From an uncultured Pseudomonadota bacterium (GTDB lineage Bacteria > Pseudomonadota > Gammaproteobacteria > Methylococcales > Methylomonadaceae), in NCBI GenBank assembly GCA_903931355.1, contig CAIZCB010000386.1:1-7117 (forward strand): a stretch of DNA of 7,117 bases, in the 5' to 3' direction. The position numbers were made by a program, and so were the translations under genes. Below the pieces are notes generated by a model. The model did no database searches. It had not been told where the DNA came from and saw only the letters and a program-made list of their open reading frames with translations. Below, one piece after another: positions 1-5,807 of this stretch; within the stretch, counting starts at the first letter, position 1; the number at the start of each line of letters is the position of its first letter.

Positions 1-589
1 CAGTAACGATAGCGCCGTCTTGTAGGGTTTTAACTAATTCTTCTCTTTCTGCGCTGTATTCGCTTTCAACGACAGCACGACGAGACAACACAACATTGTT
101 GCGTTTTTGGTCGATTTTGATGACTTTGAATTCTAAATCGCGGTTTTCCAAGAATGTGGTGTCGCGGATAGGACGAACGTCAACCAATGAACCAGGTAAG
201 AATGCACGCAATGCGCCAACTGCCACAGTGAAACCACCGCGAACTTTGCCATTGATGCGACCGATAACGGTTTCTTGGGTATCAAATGCTTTTTCAAGCT
301 CAGTCCAAGCTTTGCTTTTCTTAGCTTTGTCGCGGGAAAGAAGTGTGGCGCCTAGGCCGTCTTCGAATAAATCAAGAGCTACTTCAACTTCGTCACCGAT
401 ATTGACTTCAAGATCGCCATCAGCATTCAAGAATTGCCATTTTGGAATGACACCTTCTGATTTTGCTTGTGTGCTGACGATAACGAATTCGTTTTCGATA
501 TCAATAACAGTACCGATTAACATTGCACCAGGACGCATTTCAGTCTTGGCAAAACTCTCTTCTAATAATTGTGCAAAGCTTTCGCTCAT
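1..589 (-). CDS. rpsA: 30S ribosomal protein S1, N-terminal part (runs off left edge)
   Basis: Ribosomal protein S1 binds mRNA on the 30S subunit and helps load leaders that lack a strong Shine-Dalgarno site. Reading the minus strand from the ATG at 589 gives 196 open codons with no stop before the window edge, about a third of the usual ~550-560 residues. The start [13 protein letters not shown] closely matches the E. coli S1 start. S1 (OB-fold) repeat 1 lies at about residues 20-87 (LLSRDKAK at 83-90) and repeat 2 at about 105-171, with [11 protein letters not shown] at 112-122, [13 protein letters not shown] at 128-140 and [12 protein letters not shown] at 162-173. The third repeat is starting at the edge. 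The gene follows cmk, as in most gammaproteobacteria. The start lacks a canonical Shine-Dalgarno (only GGGA about 9 nt upstream and GAAG 3 nt upstream), as is known for E. coli rpsA. Identification is very secure; the rest of the gene is outside the window. Confidence 0.97.
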   Translation of the reverse strand, partial: MSESFAQLLEESFAKTEMRPGAMLIGTVIDIENEFVIVSTQAKSEGVIPKWQFLNADGDLEVNIGDEVEVALDLFEDGLGATLLSRDKAKKSKAWTELEKAFDTQETVIGRINGKVRGGFTVAVGALRAFLPGSLVDVRPIRDTTFLENRDLEFKVIKIDQKRNNVVLSRRAVVESEYSAEREELVKTLQDGAIVT

Positions 590-628
590 TCTCTTCTTTC
601 CCAAACTTGTTAGAACACAAACAAGTTT
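590..628 (-). promoter_or_regulatory. rpsA leader: hairpin just upstream of a weak ribosome binding site
   Basis: On the minus strand, immediately before rpsA, AAACTTGTT and AACAAGTTT form a perfect 9-bp stem (628-620 with 611-603) around an 8-nt loop. It ends 13 nt before the rpsA ATG. The single-stranded stretch between stem and ATG is purine-rich (GGGAAAGAAGAG) without a true AGGAGG. In E. coli the S1 translation start region also lacks a canonical Shine-Dalgarno, is built of hairpins joined by A/U-rich segments, and is repressed by S1 itself. The layout here resembles that, so an autoregulatory leader is a reasonable inference, not a proven one. Confidence 0.4.
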
Positions 629-632
629 TTTT
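603..632 (+). terminator. Plus-strand terminator-like hairpin in the rpsA leader
   Basis: Read on the plus strand, the same 9-bp inverted repeat (603-611 and 620-628, 8-nt loop) is followed directly by T residues, giving seven consecutive Ts at 626-632. This has the form of an intrinsic terminator for transcripts antisense to cmk/rpsA. The stem is AT-rich (only CTTG/CAAG carry GC pairs), so termination may be weak. No plus-strand gene precedes it in the window, so its target would be antisense RNA or a convergent transcript from beyond the left edge. Confidence 0.35.
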
Positions 633-636
633 ATAT

Positions 637-673
637 CAAAAAATTAAAATAAAGTTGCCGATTATCGACAACC
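637..673 (-). terminator. Possible intrinsic terminator after cmk
   Basis: Thirteen bases after the cmk stop codon, the minus strand reads GTTGTCGA-TAA-TCGGCAAC, an 8-bp stem (672-665 with 661-654) with one G-U pair and a 3-nt loop, extendable by another G-U pair. The following 16 nt are mostly T (653-638). This could end, or partly end, the upstream aromatic/cmk transcript and let rpsA be driven from its own promoter. The stem is short and the T-tract is interrupted by A residues, so partial termination is more likely than complete. Confidence 0.4.
643..671 (-). promoter_or_regulatory. Candidate sigma70-type promoter for rpsA
   Basis: On the minus strand a -35-like TTGTCG (671-666; 4 of 6 consensus bases) and a -10-like TTTAAT (648-643; 5 of 6) are separated by exactly 17 nt. 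Transcription would start near position 636, giving a leader of about 47 nt that holds the 603-628 hairpin. rpsA is known to have its own promoters in E. coli. The region is very AT-rich, so chance matches are likely, and the site overlaps the putative cmk terminator. Confidence 0.35.
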
Positions 674-685
674 ACCAATCAAGCC

Positions 686-1345
686 CTAATGGACTAAATT
701 TATTACCTCGTCTATCACCTGTTGGATACTTAGACTAGAAGAATCAATCACTTGCGCGCCTTCAGGAATCATCAATGGTGCAGTTGCACGTTGTTGATCG
801 CGTTGATCACGTTCTTGAATCTCAAGGGTAATTCGATCAAGGTTAGCATCAATTCCCTTTTCAATCAACTGCTTATGCCTTCTTGAAGCTCTTTCCTCGG
901 CACTGGCCGTCAAATAAACCTTAAATTCTGCATCAGGAAATACCACGCTGCCCATATCGCGACCATCGGCCACTAAACCTGGCAGTTGTTGAAAATCCTT
1001 TTGTTTTTGCAATAACAACGCACGTACTGCGGGATATGTAGCGACTATCGACGCGGTATTGCCAACCTGTTCTGTGCCTAATAGCGCTGTAATATCTTGA
1101 CCATTCAGCTTAACCTGCAGCGTTTCGCCGCAATCGAAACTTAATTGCATAGCTTCAGCAACTTGGCACACAGCGTCAATGTTGTTTAAGTCTAAATCGG
1201 TTTGTAAACAGCCAATGGCTAATGAACGATAAATTGAACCGCTATCTAAATAATGCCAACCTAATTGGCGAGCAATCGCGCGACTAACTGTGCCTTTGCC
1301 AGCACCGCTAGGGCCATCTATGGTAAGAACTGGAATGGTGGTCAT
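686..1345 (-). CDS. cmk: Cytidylate kinase (CMP/dCMP kinase)
   Basis: Phosphorylates CMP and dCMP with ATP to CDP and dCDP in the cytosol, recycling nucleotides from RNA turnover and lipid synthesis. The 219 residues match the usual bacterial length (220-230). The P-loop GPSGAGKGT is at residues 11-19. The CMP-site motif DSGSIYR is at 34-40 (E. coli has DSGAIYR). DGRDMGSVVFPDAEFKVYL begins at 127, and the lid region with basic and acidic residues (RDQRDQQRATAPL) spans 179-191. The ATG at 1345 places the P-loop at the standard distance from the N-terminus. There is no recognisable Shine-Dalgarno before it (the sequence is TTGAAATAAT). It lies 60 nt after aroA and 97 nt before rpsA, an arrangement widely conserved in gammaproteobacteria. 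The stop is TAG. No anomalies are seen in the protein. Confidence 0.97.
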   Translation of the reverse strand: MTTIPVLTIDGPSGAGKGTVSRAIARQLGWHYLDSGSIYRSLAIGCLQTDLDLNNIDAVCQVAEAMQLSFDCGETLQVKLNGQDITALLGTEQVGNTASIVATYPAVRALLLQKQKDFQQLPGLVADGRDMGSVVFPDAEFKVYLTASAEERASRRHKQLIEKGIDANLDRITLEIQERDQRDQQRATAPLMIPEGAQVIDSSSLSIQQVIDEVINLVH

Positions 1346-1363
1346 ATTATTTCAAGTGTAGCC

Positions 1364-1407
1364 AGCAGTGGATTAAGGCGCTGCCCCAACCCACTGCTAG
1401 ATTTTTT
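1364..1407 (+). terminator. Hairpin in the aroA-cmk gap with a plus-strand T-tract
   Basis: AGCAGTGG (1364-1371) and CCACTGCT (1391-1398) form a perfect 8-bp, GC-containing stem. The 19-nt loop can itself form a small GGC/GCC stem. On the plus strand the right arm is followed by AG and then ATTTTTT (1401-1407), giving a terminator-like arrangement against the gene direction. On the minus strand (gene direction) the hairpin sits just after the aroA stop and is not followed by T residues, so it would more likely act as an RNA processing or stability element between aroA and cmk. Which role applies cannot be told from sequence. Confidence 0.35.
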
Positions 1408-2719
1408 AGATGCTAGTTAAATTCAAACCCAAATGAGTCGCTAATTGCTTAAACTCTGGGAATGAAGTGTTGACGTTGGCGCAGTTATTGATGGTAATTG
1501 GGCCGCTAGAACGTAAGCCAGCAATTGAGAATGACATCGCAATCCGGTGATCGCCATGCGACTCCACTACGCCAGTACCAATGCTGCCGCCTTGAATCAC
1601 CATACCGTCTTCGGTTGGCTGGGCGTCAACACCTAGAATTTGTAAACCATCGGCCATTACTTGAATTCGATCAGATTCTTTAACCCGCAATTCTTTTGCG
1701 CCAGTCAATGTAGTTTGACCTTCTGCACAAGCAGCCGCCACAAACAACACTGGGAATTCATCAATCGCTAATGGCACCAAATGTTCTGGAATTGCTATGC
1801 CTTTTAATTGGCTAGAACGCACACGCAAATCAGCCACAGGCTCACCGCCCACTGAACGCTGGTTTAACACTTCAATATCCGCACCCATCAAACGCAAAAT
1901 ATCAATCACGCCAGTACGGGTTGGATTGATACCAACATGGTTCAAAGTCACGTCTGAATCAGGGGCAATGCTGGCACCCACTAAAAAGAACGCCGCTGAA
2001 GAAATATCACTCGGTACGTCGATTTGAGTTGCGGTCAATTTACCTTGGTTATTGATAGTCGCGGTACTGCCTTGGTGTTTAACTGGATAGCCGAAACCGG
2101 TCAACATACGTTCGGTATGATCACGAGTGGGTGCTGGTTCGGTGACAGTAGTATCGCCTTCTGCGTACATACCAGCTAACAATAAGCAGGATTTAACCTG
2201 TGCGCTGGCAATCGGCATATCGTAATTAATGCCTTGTAACTGACCGGCTTTACCTTTGATATGCAAAGGCGCGGTGCCATTTTCTTGGGTTTCAATTTCA
2301 GCACCCATTAAAGCCAATGGCGCAGTAACGCGGCGCATAGGACGTGATTCTAAAGACTCGTCACCGGTCAAAGTAGAGTTAAATGGCTGACCCGCCAATA
2401 AACCGCTTAATAAACGCATCGAGGTACCAGAATTACCTAAATACAAAGGTTTAGTCGGCGCTTGCAAACCGTGTTTACCGACGCCGTGAATGGTAACTTC
2501 GCCATTAACCGGCCCTTCGATTTTAACGCCCATGGCGCGAAAGGCTTCCAAGGTTGACATCGCATCTTCGGCATTTAAAAAGCCTCTAACATGAGTCACG
2601 CCTTCAGCTAGTGAACCCAGCATAATTGAACGATGGGACATAGATTTATCACCAGGAACGCGAATTTCGCCGCGCAAACTACCACCGGGTTGAACTTGAA
2701 AGGTAACGGATTGTGACAT
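1406..2719 (-). CDS. aroA: 3-phosphoshikimate 1-carboxyvinyltransferase (EPSP synthase), class II motifs
   Basis: Joins shikimate 3-phosphate and phosphoenolpyruvate to EPSP, the sixth step of the shikimate pathway. The 437 residues form the expected two-domain EPSP synthase length. Visible motifs are GDKSMSHR at 23-30 (shikimate-3-phosphate/PEP lysine K25), LGNSGTSMRL at 94-103, GDESLESRPMRR at 119-130, SAQVK at 172-176, RDHTE at 199-203, NPTR at 265-268, DEFPVLFVAAA at 320-330, ELRVKESDR at 343-351 and SHGDHRIAMS at 387-396. The combination GDKS, SAQxK, RxHxE and NxTR is the set used to define class II EPSP synthases. Gly98 is kept at the position where the CP4 enzyme has alanine. The ATG at 2719 follows the tyrA stop by 9 nt, in the same frame, with only a weak GAG as ribosome site, so translational coupling is likely. 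The function is secure; any herbicide tolerance is not predictable from this. Confidence 0.98.
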   Translation of the reverse strand: MSQSVTFQVQPGGSLRGEIRVPGDKSMSHRSIMLGSLAEGVTHVRGFLNAEDAMSTLEAFRAMGVKIEGPVNGEVTIHGVGKHGLQAPTKPLYLGNSGTSMRLLSGLLAGQPFNSTLTGDESLESRPMRRVTAPLALMGAEIETQENGTAPLHIKGKAGQLQGINYDMPIASAQVKSCLLLAGMYAEGDTTVTEPAPTRDHTERMLTGFGYPVKHQGSTATINNQGKLTATQIDVPSDISSAAFFLVGASIAPDSDVTLNHVGINPTRTGVIDILRLMGADIEVLNQRSVGGEPVADLRVRSSQLKGIAIPEHLVPLAIDEFPVLFVAAACAEGQTTLTGAKELRVKESDRIQVMADGLQILGVDAQPTEDGMVIQGGSIGTGVVESHGDHRIAMSFSIAGLRSSGPITINNCANVNTSFPEFKQLATHLGLNLTSI

Positions 2720-2728
2720 AGTAAATTC

Positions 2729-3604
2729 TCAGTCTTCTTGTTGGTCGAGAAAACGCTGCCGAGCATTTCTGGCATACGTAAAGGTTTCAAAAAGCGCGGC
2801 CCCTTGGTCGGAAGCCAATAATTGCTGGATTTTGCTTAATTCATCTTGATATTGCTGAATTAAAGGAATGATTTCTTGTTTGTTTGCCAAACAAATATCT
2901 TGCCACATGGTCGGATCGCTCGAAGCAATCCGGCTAAAATCTTTAAAACCACCGGCAGCATATTTAAAAATTTCCCGCTGTTCGTCTTTGCGACCCAATA
3001 GACCGACCAAGGCAAACGCTAAAATATGCGGTAAATGACTGGTAGCCGCTAACACGGTGTCGTGATGTTCAACTGACATTTGCGAAACACTGGAACCCAA
3101 TTGCTGCCAAAAATTGCTGATCGCATTTAAGGCATAGCTTTCTGTATCAGCCAACGGGGTAATGATTAAACGGCGATTTTCAAATAATTGCGGATTCGCA
3201 GCAGCCACTCCGCTTCGTTCCGCTCCCGCAATCGGATGAGCTAAAACGAAATTAGTCGGCACAGCACCAAACACAGCCTCTAATGCAGTAACCACACTGC
3301 CTTTAGTGCTACCCGCATCGCTATAAATGGTTTGTTGATTCCAATAAGGTTTAAGCTGCTCAAAAATCGTCTGCATCGTGCCGACAGGCGTAGCGATAAT
3401 CACCAAATCACACTCTTTGACCGCTTCACCAATATCGGTATAAAACTGATCAATAACGCCCAATTCCTGAGCTAATTGCAGGTTAGCTAAATTGTGCTGC
3501 TGCCCATAGGCAACGATTTGTTGGCATAAACCTTTGCTACGCGCAGCGCGGGCTATCGAGCCACCAATTAAGCCGACGCCGATAATGCATAGTCGGTTAA
3601 ACAC
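2729..3604 (-). CDS. tyrA: Prephenate (cyclohexadienyl) dehydrogenase, GTG start
   Basis: Oxidatively decarboxylates prephenate (or arogenate) in tyrosine synthesis. The 291 residues correspond to a catalytic core without an N-terminal chorismate mutase or C-terminal ACT domain. The nucleotide-binding GVGLIGGS is at 9-16, the DAGSTKG motif at 96-102, the catalytic-type LAHPIAGAERSG at 121-132, HHD at 180-182, SHLPH at 189-193 and GFKDFSRIASSDPTMW at 219-234. The start is GTG at 3604-3602. It overlaps the last 8 bases of hisC (GTGTTTAA) and puts the glycine-rich loop at the usual place; no in-frame ATG gives a better start. Where NAD-dependent relatives carry an aspartate after the second strand, this protein reads VAYGQQ (31-36), so NADP or mixed cofactor use is possible. 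The gene ends with a lone TGA in frame with aroA. In Pseudomonas the two proteins are fused. Confidence 0.95.
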   Translation of the reverse strand: MFNRLCIIGVGLIGGSIARAARSKGLCQQIVAYGQQHNLANLQLAQELGVIDQFYTDIGEAVKECDLVIIATPVGTMQTIFEQLKPYWNQQTIYSDAGSTKGSVVTALEAVFGAVPTNFVLAHPIAGAERSGVAAANPQLFENRRLIITPLADTESYALNAISNFWQQLGSSVSQMSVEHHDTVLAATSHLPHILAFALVGLLGRKDEQREIFKYAAGGFKDFSRIASSDPTMWQDICLANKQEIIPLIQQYQDELSKIQQLLASDQGAALFETFTYARNARQRFLDQQED

Positions 3605-4700
3605 CCCGTAAAACCTCGGCTAATGCATCTAGGAAAATTTGGTTTTCACGTTCTGTGCCAATACTGACTCGTAAATGATTAGGCATTTCGTAGTTAGCCA
3701 CTGGACGCACGATCACGCCTTTTTGCAATAAGGCGTTGTAAATTGGCATCGCTGTTTGCAACACATCGACAGCAACAAAGTTACCTGATGATGGAATCCA
3801 AGGTAAACCTAAGGCTTTAAAACCAGCAGTCAATTGCGCCATGCCAGTATTATTGATTGCCAAAGTTTGTTGTAAATAATCAACATCGGTTAAAGCTGCT
3901 TCAGCCGCAGCCAATGCCAACATATTGCAGTTAAACGGCTGGCGAACGCGATTTAATAAATCAGCCAATTCAGGTGAAGAAACCCCGTAGCCGATTCTGA
4001 ATCCCGCTAAACCAAAGGCTTTCGAGAATGTGCGAGCAATGATTAAATTAGGAAATTGATTTGGCCAAGCCATTGATTCGGTTCTGTGTGCTGGATCGAC
4101 AAATTCATAATAAGCTTCATCCAATACGCACAATACATCTTTCGGTAAATCAGCAATAAAGGCTTTTAAATCCGCTTCTGGCAATAAAGTACCGGTTGGA
4201 TTATTAGGATTAGCAATAAACACCACGCGAGTTTTATCGCTGATTTGTGCCCGCATCGCCTGTAAATCATGACCATAATTAACCGCTGGCACGACTTTGG
4301 CAATCGCACCGACCGCTTGAGTCAGAATCGGATACAAAGCAAATGCGTGTTGGGAAAATACCACTTCATGCTCTGGGGTCACGAAGGTACGCATGACCAA
4401 TTCCAGAATTTCGCTGGAACCGTTGCCTAAAGTAATTTGCTGCGCTTCGACGCCTAATTTTGCCGATAAAGCCGCTTTTAGATTAAAACCACTGCCATCA
4501 GGATAGCGAGTTAATTCGGGAATAGTCGCTTGAATCGCTTCGATGACTTTACTGCCTGTGCCCAATGGATTTTCATTGGAGGCTAGTTTAATCACCTCAT
4601 CTAAACCCAGTTCACGTTGTAATTCCTCGACAGGTTTACCTGGCACATAAGGGACTAATTTTTGAACGCCAGCGGTGGCAAGAGATAAAAATTGATTCAT
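3597..4700 (-). CDS. hisC: Histidinol-phosphate / aromatic aminotransferase (HisC family)
   Basis: A PLP-dependent fold-type I aminotransferase that interconverts imidazole-acetol phosphate and histidinol phosphate. HisC copies in aromatic clusters also transaminate phenylpyruvate and hydroxyphenylpyruvate. The 367 residues are the usual length. SNENPLG is at 41-47, the phosphate-binding GNGSSE at 92-97, NPNNPTG at 164-170, DEAYYEF at 194-200, and the PLP Schiff-base lysine K227 sits in RTFSKAFGLAGFRIGY (223-238). The substrate-carboxylate arginine is R344 in LRVSIGTE. It begins 12 nt after pheA, in the same frame, with no clear Shine-Dalgarno, and its stop overlaps the tyrA start. Lying between pheA and tyrA and away from other his genes, it probably serves phenylalanine and tyrosine synthesis at least in part; that role is inferred from context. 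It corresponds to the gene called hisC2 or hisHb in Pseudomonas-type supraoperons. Confidence 0.95.
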   Translation of the reverse strand: MNQFLSLATAGVQKLVPYVPGKPVEELQRELGLDEVIKLASNENPLGTGSKVIEAIQATIPELTRYPDGSGFNLKAALSAKLGVEAQQITLGNGSSEILELVMRTFVTPEHEVVFSQHAFALYPILTQAVGAIAKVVPAVNYGHDLQAMRAQISDKTRVVFIANPNNPTGTLLPEADLKAFIADLPKDVLCVLDEAYYEFVDPAHRTESMAWPNQFPNLIIARTFSKAFGLAGFRIGYGVSSPELADLLNRVRQPFNCNMLALAAAEAALTDVDYLQQTLAINNTGMAQLTAGFKALGLPWIPSSGNFVAVDVLQTAMPIYNALLQKGVIVRPVANYEMPNHLRVSIGTERENQIFLDALAEVLRGV

Positions 4701-4712
4701 CGGCTTAATAAG

Positions 4713-5798
4713 TTAGATAACGGCTTTGGGATAAGAACCTAATATTTTCAGTAACTTGACATTGTTTTGTAAAGTATCAAGCGCCTTGGCGACATCGCTA
4801 TCGTCACGATGACCATCAATATCGATAAAAAACACATATTCCCACAAACCTTGGCGTGAAGGGCGTGATTCGATATGCGCCATGCTGATGCCATTCTCGG
4901 CAAACGGTGCCAAAATTCTATGTAAGGCGCCGGGCTGATTGCCGGTTGAAACTAAAATCGAGGTTTTGTCGATGCCGGTTGAATCAGGTTGTTGCTGACC
5001 AATCACAATAAAGCGCGTGGTGTTATTCGCTTCATCTTCGATGTTTTCTTCAAGGACTTTTAAATCATACAATTCAGCAGCCACTAAGCTGGCAATCGCC
5101 GCTTTAGTTGGATCTAATGACGCTAAACGCGCGGCTTCGGCATTGCTACTGACCGCAGTACAAGCCACATTCGGCAAATGGCTGTTTAACCATTGCCGGC
5201 ATTGTGCCAAGGATTGTTGGTGCGAATACACTTCGGTGATTTCCGCCATCGAGTTGATTTTGCCCAGCAAATTATGATGAACACGAATTTCGACTTCACC
5301 GCAAATCTGCAACGGTGAATTAATAAAGCGATCCAAAGTATGAGCAATCACGCCTTCGGTTGAGTTTTCGACCGGCACTACCCCAAACTGACAATGACCA
5401 CTTTCCACGGCTTGGAAAATCTCATTGATAGTCGGCACTGGAATATCGTTAACCGCATGACCAAAATGCTTGAAAGTCGCTTGCTGGGTAAAGGTACCTT
5501 GCGGGCCTAAATAAGCAACTTCCAAAGGTTTTTCCAATGCCAGACAAGCCGACATCACTTCTCTAAATAGATGTGCCGCTGTGTTATCGCTTAAAGGGCC
5601 TGGATTGATTTCTTTAATCCGCCGTAACACTTGCGCTTCGCGATCTGGGCGATAAAAACTACCGGTTTCGCCTTCTGCTTGCTTGGTTTTAGCGACTTGT
5701 ATCGCGCATTCGGCACGTTGATTGATCAACTGCAAAATCTGCTGATCAATATTGTCAATCTGTTGCCGCAACTCTGACAAAGGGATAATGGTGCTCAT
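4713..5798 (-). CDS. pheA: Bifunctional chorismate mutase / prephenate dehydratase (P-protein)
   Basis: Converts chorismate to prephenate and prephenate to phenylpyruvate, committing flux to phenylalanine. The 361 residues show three parts in order. An AroQ chorismate mutase spans about 1-90 (LRQQIDNID at 10-18, R28, K39, YRPDRE at 49-54). Prephenate dehydratase spans about 93-270 (YLGPQGTFT at 96-104, VPVENSTEG at 141-149, and the catalytic TRF at 261-263 in NNTTRFIVIG). A C-terminal ACT regulatory domain spans about 278-355, with GALH at 290-293 and ESRP at 310-313, the motifs tied to phenylalanine binding, so feedback inhibition by phenylalanine is expected. The ATG at 5798 lies 9 nt after the serC stop and in its frame, separated by tandem TAA TAG stops, with a weak ribosome site. 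The length and domain order are typical of proteobacterial P-proteins, and all the main motifs are intact. Confidence 0.98.
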   Translation of the reverse strand: MSTIIPLSELRQQIDNIDQQILQLINQRAECAIQVAKTKQAEGETGSFYRPDREAQVLRRIKEINPGPLSDNTAAHLFREVMSACLALEKPLEVAYLGPQGTFTQQATFKHFGHAVNDIPVPTINEIFQAVESGHCQFGVVPVENSTEGVIAHTLDRFINSPLQICGEVEIRVHHNLLGKINSMAEITEVYSHQQSLAQCRQWLNSHLPNVACTAVSSNAEAARLASLDPTKAAIASLVAAELYDLKVLEENIEDEANNTTRFIVIGQQQPDSTGIDKTSILVSTGNQPGALHRILAPFAENGISMAHIESRPSRQGLWEYVFFIDIDGHRDDSDVAKALDTLQNNVKLLKILGSYPKAVI

Positions 5799-5807
5799 AA
5801 TCGTCTA

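Noticed and set aside
96..738. Plus-strand open frames opposite rpsA and in the rpsA leader
   Set aside because: They mirror the strongly recognised rpsA coding strand or run through AT-rich leader sequence. Their translations are Ser/Lys/Asn-rich with no recognisable domain.
1346..1405. Promoter for cmk in the aroA-cmk gap
   Set aside because: TTGGGG and AATAAT/TAATAT elements exist on the minus strand but are not at a workable spacing, and the AT-rich element abuts the start codon.
1797..2027. Plus-strand 76-codon open frame inside aroA
   Set aside because: It lies wholly within the aroA coding region on the opposite strand, with no ribosome site or recognisable product.
2608..2790. Minus-strand 60-codon frame across the tyrA-aroA junction
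   Set aside because: It is a different frame of two well-identified genes whose motifs and starts already explain the sequence.
5017..5277. Plus-strand 86-codon open frame inside pheA
   Set aside because: It is antisense to the prephenate dehydratase domain and has no independent signal of coding.
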